Assembly (NCBI GenBank): GCA_004794655.1
Contig: SMMW01000178.1
Location: forward strand, 248,001-312,000
Direction of reading: 5' to 3'
Origin: Marisa cornuarietis
Lineage: Eukaryota > Mollusca > Gastropoda > Architaenioglossa > Ampullariidae
DNA: 64,000 nucleotides
The position numbers and the translations under genes were made by a program. This document shows positions 1 through 11,232 of this stretch, piece after piece. Numbering within the stretch: position 1 is the stretch's first letter; each line of letters starts with the position of its first letter. Below the pieces are notes generated by a model. That model had not been told where the DNA came from. It searched no databases and saw nothing but the letters and a program-made list of their open reading frames with translations.

Positions 1-562
1 TGTGTACAGAATTTTTTAACTTAAGATTTTGCTTGAACCTTACTTTGACTTTATTACTAATAAACATTTACGAGATATTCTGATTTGATTCAGGATTGGT
101 GATTCTGAAATTCACACTCATTAATATATTCTACCCCCAACACTCAGCTACTCAGTTGCCCCTTGTGTAATAATGACCTCGATGATGGAATACAGTTTTT
201 ATTCGAATGCACATCACCGAATGATCTGCGACTAAAATTTTTACCTGAAAAATATAGAAACACTAATCATGATGTACTTAAAAATCTGCTGATCACCACT
301 GCTTACAAAATGTAACCAGATTACTACGGACTAAAACAACAGGAATAAAAGTCGATGTAATATAATTATGTATGTGTGCTCAAGAGTACACTTTTCACTT
401 AATCAACTTGTTTACTGTGTTTAATCTGATATTTAAGCTGTTGCATTGCTTACACTATAATATTTTCACAATGGAATGGTGTGGTTACCCTAGTGTGGGA
501 AGCTCAAGAATCCAGTTGTATAGGTCAATGGCCTAACAATAAAGAATTTGAGTCTTGAGTCT
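1..562 (+). mobile_element. 3' end of a decayed non-LTR retrotransposon (LINE)
   Basis: Positions 151-315 read as 54 codons plus stop in one frame and contain a C-x2-C motif (CPLC, then EC 15-20 residues later) followed by an LR-rich stretch. This is the pattern of the C-terminal zinc-knuckle-like tail of many non-LTR reverse transcriptase proteins. After the stop comes an AT-rich non-coding stretch, an AATAAA at 538-543 and a short repeated tail (GAGTCTTGAGTCT) ending near 562, as LINE 3' ends often do. It lies antisense in the part of eIF3G that should be an intron. The upstream boundary lies at or beyond the window edge. The LINE clade cannot be named from this piece. Confidence 0.5.
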
Positions 563-914
563 GTCTCTAATATTCTTCTGTTACACCACAATCCTCACCA
601 TATCATGCTTCATCTCACTCTTGTTACACCACCAGCCTCACCATATTCAGCATCTACCACTTCAGTTTTCCAACGCTTGCCACTTCAATGTCCAGTCATT
701 TCTCTTACTTTGACTGGTCCTACAATCCTCTTTATTGCGTTTTAAATTTTCAAAATAACAAATATTCTCTGCAGTGAAATGATGCAGAAACAAACAATAT
801 ATCTTAACTATAATTAACTATAATATTGAACAAACATAGCATTTTAAGAGACAGCTTCCTTAGAAAATATGCAAACTAGCATAAGAATTGCATAAACATT
901 GAAGAAGTCCATAC

Positions 915-3115
915 CTCACTAGTATTAACAAACTGCATGAAGATCTCTTCAGAAATGATGGTGTTAGCTGGGTTTGGGCCAGGTGGGTCTCTTTCTGCGG
1001 CACCAAACTTTTTCCATGTCTGTAAACAGAATCCTAAGCGCTCTTTATTTACATTTCTGTTATCAATCTCAATGGATGTTTTCCCTCCATCTATAATTAT
1101 CCAAACAGATAACTCTGGTTTCTTTATTTTTAGAAATTACTTATCCCAGAGAAATAACAATCTTTACTCTAATAATACACATACAAACATATCATAACAA
1201 ATTAATTTGCTCTGTCAACATTCATGACAAGAGGGAAAAAATCACCTTTCTATGTGCTATTGACTTGGACACCTTGATGGTTTCAATCCGGTAAGTCTTC
1301 ACTGTCTGCAAATAGAAAGCATAAAAACGTGTTAAAAAATGAATGAGCAGTTGATGATGTTTCGTTAAGACTATTTAAATGTCAAAGGCCATGCAGTCTT
1401 TTCATTTAAATCAGATTTCAAGCTAATTTCACAGGGCTAAACTATTAACAATTTCTCAAATAAAATTAAGGACATATTACTTATTTGCATAAAGGACTAG
1501 AAATTGCAAAATAACGGCTCTACCTGAAAGAAATAAAGATGCTGTTGTGCTTTTTAAGTTTTCTCCTTAAGATGTAACCGAAAGGCACACACACACACAC
1601 ACAAAATTAGCATCCTGACCATCTAAGCTGTATTTAGGACCAGAAATACGCTAAAAATCTAAGTACAACTGTGCCTAACGCCATATTATTCTAAACAAAA
1701 AGGACAAAATTATTCTTGTGAATTCTTTCTGAAAAATTAAATGCCATACCTACATGAAAATATTCAGTAAATGGCTATAAATAAAAAGCAAGTCAATATG
1801 ATTTTTTTTATCATGAATTTCCTTGAACATCTGAGCACCCAGAGAATGTTACCTTGACTATTTTCCCTTCATCATTGTACTTGTATTCTGTGATTTTCTT
1901 TAGCCCTTTCTTTTCGTCATACTCTTCTGTGTTTGGCGGTAGTACTCCTGTTAAAACATAACCTTAAATAAAAAAGCCATTAGATAGTCTGCAGAATATA
2001 TAAGTGCAAACATTGCATATACTTCTACCCAAGGACCCACTTCCTGCTGCTTGCAGTTACCTGGAAAATGTGTAAGAGTGGGCATTTGCATCTATGTACA
2101 TACACACCACTCATAATCTACACTCAATTTACATTTCTAAACTTCACAGATAATTTTCAGACTAAGATGTTTTGTCAGATGCACAAGAATGACATTTGTG
2201 CTTTATCACATGAAACTAGAGGTCCTTAGAAAGATACAGTTAATTAGGCGGTACAGCTTTGATATGGGGGAGGATGCAACGTCCATAACAGAAATGGCTC
2301 GCGGCATTTGTCGTCTGCTCGCTCCACTCAACTGCCCAAATGTACCTAATAAACTAAACCTAACCCTACCCCAAACCCTAGCCCCAAATCTCTGACAAAA
2401 TAACATAGACCGGCCTATAATGTCACGTTCTCCCCCATATCAAAGTTCTGCCAATTAGGCTTTGCATAAGGTAACAGCAAGTGCAACTGTTATTTGAATA
2501 TGGAGATTTTTAGAATCATATAAGATATTTGTGCATCCTGATTTTAACAATAGCAATGTTATATGGTGCCCGTTCTTGAAAAGACAATCAAGTCGAGTAA
2601 AAAGTGAAAAAAAAAATCAAGCAACTAAACTGATGGGCCTGGGTCGATTTGACTTTTCTATCGACTTTTCTGGGACGAAATGGACATACGTGGGATGAAT
2701 TGACTTTTGGTGTGGGGCGAAATGGTCTTGGGACGAAATGACCGGCCCCCCACGATTTGAACAAATATTGCTAGTCCAACAAATCACGTTAACGATTGTG
2801 TTTCTTGAATGTGCTGTTATGAATTTTAAGGTAGATTAACCGAAGGTCTGCTTCAATCAGGCACTAAATCATCTGCCATCTGTACGACTGCAACTGCACC
2901 AATGAAGATGAGCGTAATGACTATAACAGATTGTTCTCAGACTAGCATCAAAATAGCTTACCCTCATCGCCTTCATCAACTTGCTCTGCCCAGCTTTTTC
3001 CTTTAGACCTGAAATATAAGTAACGTGATAAATTCATAAAGATCAACGATCATTCAACCCAAATATACGAGAAAATATTTAATACAATCTCTTACATGAT
3101 GTCTTCTGAAGGCAT
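915..3115 (-). CDS. EIF3G: Eukaryotic translation initiation factor 3 subunit G, 5' part (partial)
   Basis: eIF3G is a subunit of the cytoplasmic eIF3 complex that recruits mRNA to the 40S ribosome; it has an N-terminal region, a zinc knuckle and a C-terminal RRM. Five coding exons join in frame on the minus strand: 3115-3096, 3008-2962, 1947-1853, 1305-1246 and 1019-915, all with AG acceptors and GT donors. The join gives 109 residues. Recognisable stretches are KSWAEQVDE near the N-terminus, ITEYKYNDEGK, the RIET..K..K..A.RK block followed by WKKFG, and DPPGPN. These match the N-terminal part of animal eIF3G in order. The CCHC-like knuckle and RRM are not found between 1 and 914, so the rest lies beyond the left edge. 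The start at 3115 gives MPSEDIM, like other family starts. It is divergent from the C10 gene. Exon joins are by eye. Confidence 0.93.
1585..1603. repeat. (CA)n microsatellite in an eIF3G intron
   Basis: An uninterrupted CA dinucleotide run of about nine units in the intron between the third and fourth eIF3G coding exons. Confidence 0.9.
2247..2452. mobile_element. 206-bp MITE with inverted ends and AATTA duplications
   Basis: The left end (GGCGGTACAGCTTTGATATG) and the reverse complement of the right end (GGCAGAACTTTGATATGG) match apart from a small gap and a few changes, then both continue GGGGAG. AATTA flanks both sides (2242-2246 and 2453-2457). The core has telomere-like words (AACCTAACCCTA) at about 2355-2390. 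Short length, terminal inverted repeats, direct flanks containing TTA and lack of coding capacity fit a MITE; ends beginning GGC with a TTA-type target would suit PIF/Harbinger, but that class is inference. It sits in an eIF3G intron. Confidence 0.7.
2640..2765. repeat. Array of GACGAAATGAC-like words
   Basis: Within about 125 bp the words TCGATTTGACTTTT, TCGACTTTTCTGGG, GACGAAATGGAC, GATGAATTGACTTTT, GCGAAATGG and GACGAAATGACC follow each other at 15-25 bp spacing. This is a degenerate short tandem repeat in an eIF3G intron. Similar words recur at about 5040-5150 and 6830-6930. Confidence 0.5.
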
Positions 3116-3332
3116 GGCTCTCTAAGCGGATATGACGCACTTCTCATTTATTAAACACATTCAAGAGTAACGAAACAAACCTAAAAAAGATGCACTTTTG
3201 TATCTATTTAAACTAGCATTAACAGTTTTGATCATAGCTGTATTTAAAACAATTATTAAATCCGAAATCATTTTTCCGAAAATTAAAAAAAAAGACGGAA
3301 ATAGTCTCCCTTGGCTTTGGCGGGTGGCGAGC
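3116..3332. promoter_or_regulatory. Bidirectional promoter interval of eIF3G and C10
   Basis: The start codon of eIF3G (minus strand, 3115) and that of C10 (plus strand, 3333) face away from each other across 217 bp. The interval is AT-rich in the middle and GC-richer next to the C10 start (GGCGGGTGGCGAGC before the ATG). No TATA box at the right distance was seen for either gene, as is usual for housekeeping pairs. Both 5' UTRs and the promoter must fit here unless a non-coding exon exists elsewhere. Confidence 0.7.
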
Positions 3333-6300
3333 ATGGCGACTGCCATGCAGCAATTTACGCTGGAAGATTGCAAAGGTAACTTGGGAAATTATGAGAAGTT
3401 ATGTCCAATTCGTACCTTTATAACATTTTGCATATGTCTTCTTTAGCTAAAATTGCAAGATTGTCTAAATCGATTATGAAAAAACGCTTTCCGTATCCAT
3501 TGTGCTGATTCTTTGAAAGAATATTTTGACCCCCTCACCCTCTTTTTGTATGTATGTGTGTGTTTGGAAGACAGACAATTTGTGCAGATCTTTTAATTGT
3601 TTAAAATTTTATTTTATGAAGAAATCATAATTACAGAAATTCAGAAGAACTTTATAAGTCCTTTAATACAGTGTTGTTCAGTTCAACCTGTGTGTGTTGG
3701 TAATTGTTTTGTGAGAGGTAGAGAGTCGTGAAGTAAAAACAAAAAAAAATCCCTTTCCCCATCAACTTTGTGTGTGTGTACTACTTAGCCTGGTAATGTG
3801 AATCGAGGAGAGCCTGGCCATATGCTGGAATACGAGCCTCATTACTATCCATAATAATTATTATTATTATAACAAATATTCCAATAAATTGGTCACTAGT
3901 TTTAGTAACTTCAAGTAAGGCCTAAGACATAAAGTCTTTTAAGGAAAGACTCAGAGACCAAGCATATTATAAACAAATTGTTAGCTATTATTGCAGAGAA
4001 GAAAGAAATTAGGAAATAAGATTTAAAACAGTGCTGGCTTACACGCCATCATTAATTAAGAAGGCTACAACTATTGTAAAATTCCAAAAGTAAATGTCAG
4101 AAAAGGTTGTATAGATGATTGATAACACCAGACTGAAACCACAGTACATGATACCATGTTTAGAATTGCCCTTCAAACATTTTTCTTTTAACACAAAGTG
4201 CTTTATGTTGGAAAACATGAATATAGAAATTGCTTTGAAGATTTAAAGACCAAAAAAGAAGAATATTAAAAAGAAAATGGTTAGGGTGGAGATAAGGTAA
4301 AGGTACTCCCTAACTCTTAACACGTTTAGGAGGGAGATGTTTGAGACCATTTATTTCTCCTGGTCAGCTTTTTTGTAACAACAGTGCCCATCTCCTTCCT
4401 TCCTTCCTAACCCCTCTAAAGAACAAAATACCCATTCAACAGCTTGCCTGACTGGTGTGGGGGAAGCTTGTTGTGCTAGATATTGTACCACAATACTAGG
4501 TTTTACTCTGTGTTACTGTTTGTTTTACAGCGATCATCAAAGTAGTATTATTTGTTAAGCTGATCTGTGTTAGATTGGTCTCCTTTTGTAGACAGTTTCC
4601 AAAACCAAGTATGTGCTATAATATTGCTGTACTATTTGCAATTGCTTTGACCTTTACAGCAGCACTGAGTGATATCCTTGAGGCATTCAAGCTTCCTGAG
4701 AATGCCACCCGACTAAATGAAGCCCACGATAATGCTGGCAATGACATGCTAAAGAGTATGCAGATTGTCTTTCCAGTTCTGGCACAAATACAAATGGAAG
4801 TTATACATAAATATGGCTTTATGGCAGATGGTGATGGTGAGTAATTGTGTGCCTATAGGAGAGAGATGGTGATGGTTGTGTGTGTGTGTGAGAAGTGGTG
4901 AGTGTGTGAGAGAGAGAGATGGTGATGGTAATTGTGTGTGTGAGAGAGAGAGATGGTAATGGTGAGTAATATATATGTGTGTGTGTGTGTGTGTATGAGA
5001 GGAAGACCCAAGGGAGAGAAACTGAAAGAACCATTCAATTCAACCATCAGTCAATTTGACCACAGCCCAAAGTTGATTTGACTGTTACCAAAACGCATAG
5101 TCAATTCGACCTCTACCTATAGTCGATTTGACCAAATCATCATCTTTGGTGCAAAATGAGTGAATTTTGTCCTTGGTTGACACATAGAGCAAAATTCACT
5201 TATTTTGTTGGTGTGTGCATGTGTGAGAAAGAGAGAAAGCTGATTAAAAGTCAATGTAAATCAGTGTTTTTCTCATGAATACAGGAATTCACAACAGAGA
5301 ATGGGCTATTTCTCTTGCGTTAGGTCCAGGTCTGTCTGGTTCTACTCTAGCCGACATTCACACCTGTCCTCTGGTGGCAAATACCTTTCAGATGGCTTCA
5401 TCGAATGCTGGTGTTCTTGCTTGACAGCACTCTGGGCACTTACCACAGTCTGTCTTTCTTAAACTGGTGTACACGGCCTTATTAATTACTCAAGTGCTCT
5501 CTGGCTGTAAACATTTCATCTCTTTAGTTTTGCGGGAAATTTCCTTGTATTACTCGTAGAACAGGTTTAGAATGATGGAAGGGCCACGAAATAAGTGAAT
5601 TTCATCCTTGGTTGATACACATTCTTGTAGATCTTGCTCTCTGTGTGTATTTGTGTGCGTGCAGGAGAGAGAGAAGATCTAAGTAAATATAAATATGCAT
5701 ATCACTTGACTAATTTGTATTTTTTTTAAAATGTCGTTTTGTTGACATACAACAAACAGCAAATGTGTCATTACATTGATTAACATTACAGTTATGTCCC
5801 TTCCCCTAACTGGCTGGAGCGAGCAGAGTTCTGTGGTATTCTTGTCTTATCTTATGTCTTCTTCATGTTGGACTTATCAGGGCTTCTGCTAACGCAAAAA
5901 ATTGCGTAAAGTACGCATTAAAAGTTCGGAGGACCCCTTCAGTTTTCAAATTTGGGCAAAAAACAGATACAAAATTGGGTAAGTGTAGTGTCTGACATCA
6001 TATGCCAATCTATTGTCGTCTGCTACAAGGTGAGAGTAACTTCCCTTGCACTGAGTTTTTTTTTCCCTTACCAGAAAGAGTTCCATTAATCTATTTCCAA
6101 GATGTCGTTGACAGCGTGGTTAAAATCATCGTCTTAGAAACGGAAAGAAAGTGATGATGAAGACAAACAGCAAGATAATGAAGATAGTGAACCCACATCA
6201 TCATGCCCTGTTCCATCTAATACCTGTGATTTTTTTTTCAGATTGTAAAGGGACCCCTTAGAGTTAGCTTGGGACCCCTTAGAAATCTGAAGAAGGGGTC

Positions 6301-7330
6301 CCTGGGACCCCAAAGAATTTAGCCTTAGCAGAAGCCCTGACTTATGATTGTGTTTTTGACGTGCCTGCCGTTGTGCATTTGGAATGTGGTGCTTCTTCCG
6401 TGTTGATGGCTTTGGTTCCTTTTCCGTGTAAACACTTCATGATCTGCACAGTTCTGTGGGCTTCATGACCTCTTGAGCTTTGTTAATCATGTGCTGGGGC
6501 TCATTTATTGTTTCAGTGCGACTGGTGCCATCTTTTGGATGTGCTGTTTGGAGCTGCATTTGCTATGGAGTGTAGTCCTGCTTGCATGATGTTTGATATT
6601 TAGGCTGCAGACTATGGCTTGTGCTGTGTGTGGACGCTGCCCTTTGGCATGGAGTACACAGTCTGATACACGCCTATATCATTTTGTTATGTCGTCTCCT
6701 TATTTTGAAGTCACACCACCTACTGTCATTTGTGAAGGTGAAGCGCCTTGAGCTTGTCGATAGGACAAGGATATGTCGCGATATAAGAAACCTTTTATTT
6801 TTATTTTATTATGAATAGTAATTTCTGTACTTGGTGGTCGAATTGACTGTGGCCATTGGTCAAATCAACTATTGATGCCAAATCAACTATGGGTTATGGA
6901 CGAAGATTCAGGGTTGTGGTCAAATCCACCAGTAGCTAAGAAATTAATGATAATCTTACTCTGATCTTTTATCTCTTCTTAAACGTACATTTATGTTGCC
7001 TTAATGCACCATGTAAAAGACCCATTTGGAAGTGAGCAACTCATGTATTGCTAAACTAAACAAGGGTTTTGTGTTAATAAGATTTTATTGTAATAATAAG
7101 GATCCTCATCTATACTTAAACATTTATTTTTGAGTCTGACGACTTTATCAAATGAAACATGGGTATCTTTTGTATATTTTGCAGGTCTAGTCCAGTTTAC
7201 AAAAGCAGTGCGCGTGTATGAAACACAAGACACTGAAGTGGCTTCTCTTAATCAAGAACTGCGTGGTTACCTCATGCCTCCCGTGGGCATTTCTCCACCT
7301 GCAGCCATGGGACAAAATGGTGCTAGCTAG
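3333..7330 (+). CDS. C12orf57: Protein C10 (C12orf57/GRCC10 homologue)
   Basis: Three exons join in frame: 3333-3375, 4660-4836 and 7185-7330, giving 121 residues plus a TAG stop, close to the 126 residues of the human protein. Recognisable blocks are ILEAFKLPENATRLNEA, FPVLAQIQMEVI, KYGF and YETQDTEVASL, followed by a proline-rich tail. These match the C10 family along its whole length. C10 is a small, mostly helical protein conserved in animals; loss of the human gene causes Temtamy syndrome, but its molecular function is poorly defined. The start ATG at 3333 is the first in exon 1 and sits in a GC-rich context; an in-frame second ATG lies four codons later. The exon 2 acceptor is a tandem CAGCAG, so use of the second AG (exon from 4663) would remove one alanine. 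Intron 2 carries a MITE and other repeats. Confidence 0.93.
4866..5005. repeat. GT/GA-rich low-complexity tract in C10 intron 2
   Basis: Alternating GT and GA runs with repeated GAGAGAGATGGTGATGG units start about 30 bp after the exon 2 donor of C10. The first unit resembles the exon-end sequence (GATGGTGATGGTGAGT), so the array may have grown out of the splice junction. Predicted peptides on the other strand (His/Ser/Thr repeats) are products of this tract, not genes. Confidence 0.85.
5152..5207. repeat. 56-nt hairpin with 18-nt arms
   Basis: The arms 5152-5169 and 5190-5207 are inverted copies (CAAAATGAGTGAATTTTG against CAAAATTCACTTATTTTG) with one mismatch and a 20-nt loop. It lies in C10 intron 2. 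The size would allow a small hairpin RNA, but nothing shows that it is transcribed or processed; it may simply be part of the surrounding repeat. Confidence 0.6.
5878..6339. mobile_element. 462-bp MITE-like element with 15-bp perfect inverted ends
   Basis: The element begins CAGGGCTTCTGCTAA and ends with the exact reverse complement of that word. ACTTAT flanks both sides (5872-5877 and 6340-6345), consistent with a 6-bp target duplication. Inside, near both ends, lie related GGACCCCTT / GGGGTCCC words, and around 6101-6135 a short open stretch begins with an ATG (MSLTAWLKSSS) before a stop, which could be the start of a lost transposase frame. CAGGG ends recall hAT elements, but hAT normally duplicates 8 bp, so the class is uncertain. 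It lies in C10 intron 2. Confidence 0.75.
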
Positions 7331-10019
7331 CCTGTGAAGATAGGCCAGCATTTTGTCATGGACAGCACGAAGCCAGAGGCTTTTTTTCTGGGACAGAAAG
7401 ACATGTGTAATGAAGCACTGTATCGGGCTCAAGTCAGAAGACAGTGGAACCAGTGTCCAGATTCTTACCGAGATGTTCTTTCCCATACAGTCATTAAGTG
7501 GAAGTGAACATAGGTATCAGATCCACAAGACACACTATACCATCAGAAACATTAGCAGTTAAAGGTGAAAAATGAAAATGTGGTTTGCTTTCTGGAGATG
7601 ACAGAGCAGTTGCATGCTATGGTAACAGTGTAGTTTTCTTTTAACAGATGAATAGGTGTAGGTACAGGACTGTACTTGCTCTAATCATTGTCAGTTTAAG
7701 CATCTTAAAATGATGGGCTGGTGAATGCAATCTACAATGTAACATTGTTATTGGTCAGGCTTGGTGATGTTAGGGTCCAAGTTTCTTTTGCAGGGAGATG
7801 AGTTGACAGTCCCATTGCTTACAAGAGCGAAAGAGTCGCAACACAAACCATCTTTAAAGCTATAATTTTGTAAGAAGTGCAGATGCTTAAGTGCAAGAGT
7901 GAATCATGATGGGTCTTTCAAACTTTGTAAGAGACATCTGCTTCCTGCAGATATGTCTATGCTTTAGAGAAGTTGTTTGGTGTTTCAGCATATAACAAAG
8001 TAATCACTACCTTTTAGTCTTTACTCTTCTTGACTCCTGATAGAAATACATTATTTCAGTTTTGTTTATGAGCGCATTTTGATGCCTGTTTACAAAAAAG
8101 GATGTCATTAGAGCCATATGTTATTTATTAATTTGTTCTGTTGTTTTCCACGTCCCACTGGCATGTCTCCTGTTAATTGGTAGAAACATTTGACTCATGA
8201 AGGGTTTAGCTGGGAGGCAACCTATTAGGAAGACGTACTTTGTAAACTATATATGCTTCTTTCCCTTTGTTGGCTTTTGAACACCTTTATCTGTAAAAGC
8301 AGTATACTTTTATTTATTTATTTATTCAGCATGGATAACTTTGCAGACAATGTAAGTCATTGTTAATATGATAGAATGTTTATTATATAGTTTATTATAT
8401 ATAAACAGGTGCATGGTTAGAACATTAGTAAGCTGTTATCTGTCTTTGAAAATAGGGTATTTTTCAGAAAAAAAATTGTTTCCATTGAAGTTTCAGTGCA
8501 ATGGATAAAATATTTCTTGTAAAACATAAAAAGATATTGAAACTACTGCTAATGCATCAATTTTCTTGCTCTAGGTAATAGCATGCATGGCAGTGGTTTG
8601 AATTAAGGAAGGGATGTTGTAATGTATGCCATGGGAAGTGCTGAAAGTCAGCCTTACTCTCAAAACCAATGGAATAATTGAGACCAGAGTCATGATAAGT
8701 TACTTGCTGTTCTCTGAGATTTATGTCAGAAGGCCGAGGTACTGTCACAGACGTACATCTGTGGTTCTGTGGCATGATCTTTGCCTGCATCCTGTAGTTG
8801 TTGGAAAGGCAAGGTATTGTCACTGATATATATATATATACACGTCTGTCACGTTATCTTCGCCTGCATCCTGTAATTGTTGAAAGTTTGGTGTCTGTTG
8901 GTTGAAGAGAAGCATCGGCTTTCTGTTTAGGACAGGGTGAAACAATCGCCAGATGTTTTTTGTTTCATTTGTTTAGCTGGACTTGACATTGTGGTCAGAC
9001 TGGTCACATTTTTAAATATCTCGTCACATCTCAAAAATCATTTATTCCTGATGATTTACATCGTCAACTTGCAGAGATTGTATGTGAATGTTTGTTAGAG
9101 AGTAAATATTTTTGACAGGCGGGAAAAGTGGCTGGTTGTAGCAAGGGGTAGAAGGATAGGTGGAGATGGTCCAATTATCCTGTGGAACTGGTGATTACAT
9201 TAGCAGGTGATGATTGCTTGTGTCAGGCACTGCAGGTGAACTGCTACTCATCTCACACCCACACAAACATAGTTATATCACTCTGCAGCATGATCATTCT
9301 TAAAATAAAAATTTGTATATTGTATAGAACTGGAACTAGATTAGCTTTATGAAGTAGAAAACTACAATACATTATAAATTTTAGAGTTAACACATGCAAC
9401 ATTATCCCATAGATTTCTGATATCTACTAACTGAAAAAGCAGTTTAGGGACTTGTTAGCTAAATACTTATTTTCCAAGCTGTGACCAACAAGTTTGCTGA
9501 TTCCTGACATGTACAGCACATGGCAAACATTGCCACATATATGATAGATGGTAAGTTAGTCAAGGATGTTATGCTTCAGAGATCTTATCTGATTGCTACA
9601 GAAGAGCCATCCAGCTGTGAGCTGGGCCATGATGTCTGTTTTCCTACCAAGTTTGATGACTTGCCATTGAATGTGCTAATATATTATGTCACTAATATAT
9701 AGTTTAGATGTTGTATTATTTTTGCATTGGTGTAGCACAGTTGTAAAAGCATTCACCTAAAGTCATAGGCTCAATACTCACCACAAGCATCTTTTATTTA
9801 AAATGCATGTATGATACTTATTTCTTGTTTTATTTCATTGTTATTGTATCTTTTTTGTGATTTTAGCTTGTTAGACTGAGAAGTGTGAATTTAGGGTTAC
9901 TACAGAAGTTGAGTGAGAGTTTGGGTTCGGGTCACTCAACTAAATGAGAAATGTAAAGTAGTGAACAAAGTGTGGTCTGACATACTTTTATGGTTTGACA
10001 GGTAGATGACAATATGATG
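7331..10019 (+). other. C10 3' UTR and following gene-free sequence
   Basis: The C10 3' UTR starts at 7331. The first clear AATAAA I noticed on the plus strand is at 9304-9309, so the end of the transcript is undecided. The stretch is AT-rich without long reading frames. It contains a diverged tandem duplication (see 8730-8883), an AT run near 8826-8840 and, at about 9730-9785, a weak tRNA-like sequence that is too diverged to call. No gene was recognised. Confidence 0.4.
8730..8883. repeat. Diverged tandem duplication of about 80 bp
   Basis: Two consecutive copies share the words GGTACTGTCAC / GGTATTGTCAC and GCCTGCATCCTGTAGTTGTTG / GCCTGCATCCTGTAATTGTTG in the same order, with an AT dinucleotide expansion in the second copy. 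The unit is about 80 bp. Confidence 0.7.
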
Positions 10020-10111
10020 CTATCCTTTGTCACAGTATGTCTAGATGTTACCTTGTGCAATTTTGCAAAATTGCACAAGGTAACATCTAGACATACTGTG
10101 ACTAAGGATAG
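10020..10111. repeat. 92-bp near-perfect palindrome
   Basis: The centre of symmetry lies between 10065 and 10066 (TTTTG|CAAAA). Arms of 46 bp on each side are reverse complements with a single mismatch (10028 against 10103). There is no spacer. Open reading frames on both strands here are two readings of the same arm. Such a structure can be a minimal foldback element or the relic of a palindromic duplication; no flanking target duplication was obvious. Confidence 0.9.
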
Positions 10112-11232
10112 GAAAGTGAGTGCATCAATCTCTTTCTGTCTCACACACACACAATATCCCCATACACAGAGTGAGGGGTCTATAATGGGTTATATGTGAA
10201 CTCGACCGTGGGCATGCCCTCACATGGGGCGCTACTATATTTAGCCCGTTCGCCACGTGAAATTTGGGTCGCTTCTAGTTCAAGGTCAGTAAACAAAGAG
10301 GGCGTACAGCTTTATGTACAAGTACCCTACAGCGACCCTCCAATCCACCCCAACCTATACTGAGGCTGTTGATCTACTTTGCTCTACTAGTACTCACAAC
10401 TCAAGTCGGTATAAGCCTTCTGCAAAAGGCCAAAGCACTTGAACTGATTGCTCTGAAATGTCATACACCCCACTGTCTCTACCCCCCACATCCCCATCAA
10501 AACGTTGCGCACAAAATGAAAGTCGGCTGTAGAAGCTGGTCACTCGATCTGAGAACAGAACAGCCAGTCTGGGGTAAGCGATCAATGCTGCTTCCGATCA
10601 ACATCTTTCGACATGCGATGTGCACGCGCTTGTGTGTGGGTTTTTTTGTTTTTTGACAAGGCCGTTCAACAGCAGCCACTTGAATCCCTCAAAATTATGA
10701 GATGTTCGCACATGGAGACAAGTCAGGTAAAGCTGCGTCACGCGTGTCTATGGGAGCTTGAACTACTTTCTTGACCTGACCTGACCTTGGCAGCTGCCCG
10801 GGCACAACAAACCCACTGCCATCGCCAAGGTCGGTATTCGCGCCGAGATCAATAGCACAGGCAAAGTCATCTTCTGTTCTGGAGCCATTCAACACCGAAT
10901 GCAGAGATCTGTAGCGATTTTTTTTAAATTTATAAGTTTTGAGAATGCTGGCTTTTTAACTACTACCGTAATCGGTGATTACTGTTGTAAACAGCATCGT
11001 ACTAAATCCTTCATGTATACATTTAATCGGTTTCCTATCACGCACAAAATTATTAAATCAACCTTTTTCTTTCAAGAATAGACGAAGAAGCGTAGTCTCA
11101 ATATTTTACAAAAAAACTTTCATTTATAAGACTTCAGTTCTTCCTGCAAAATCTGGTCAAGTCTGTCCATCGTGTCGTCATCTGCGCAACCGGAAGTACA
11201 TTATTTTGTGCACCGCTTTCCCCGAGCAGACG
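10112..11232. other. Gene-free stretch with GC-rich parts
   Basis: From about 10200 to 10900 the sequence is richer in G+C and CpG than its surroundings, with short overlapping reading frames on both strands that have no recognisable domain. ATGGGGCGCTA at about 10224 resembles the end of the foldback elements at 27164 and 43890, but no second arm was found. Nothing can be called as a gene. Confidence 0.35.

Larger units (their letters stand above)
5036..6930. repeat. Region bounded by inverted arrays of CAATTTGACC-like words
   Basis: At 5040-5150 the words GTCAATTTGACC, GTTGATTTGACT, GTCAATTCGACC and GTCGATTTGACC occur in a row. At 6830-6930 the reverse-complement forms occur (GGTCGAATTGAC, GGTCAAATCAAC, CCAAATCAAC, GGTCAAATCC). 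The two arrays are therefore roughly inverted copies flanking about 1.7 kb that contains a hairpin and a nested MITE. This may be one composite element with degenerate inverted ends, inserted in C10 intron 2. A second direct repeat (AGTGAATTTYRTCCTTGGTT) is present at about 5160 and 5597. No coding sequence was recognised. Confidence 0.4.

Noticed and set aside
2355..2390. Interstitial telomere or chromosome fusion site
   Set aside because: The telomere-like words are few, irregular and bounded by the inverted ends of a 206-bp element.
9730..9785. Possible tRNA gene
   Set aside because: Only weak A- and B-box likeness and no complete cloverleaf could be drawn.
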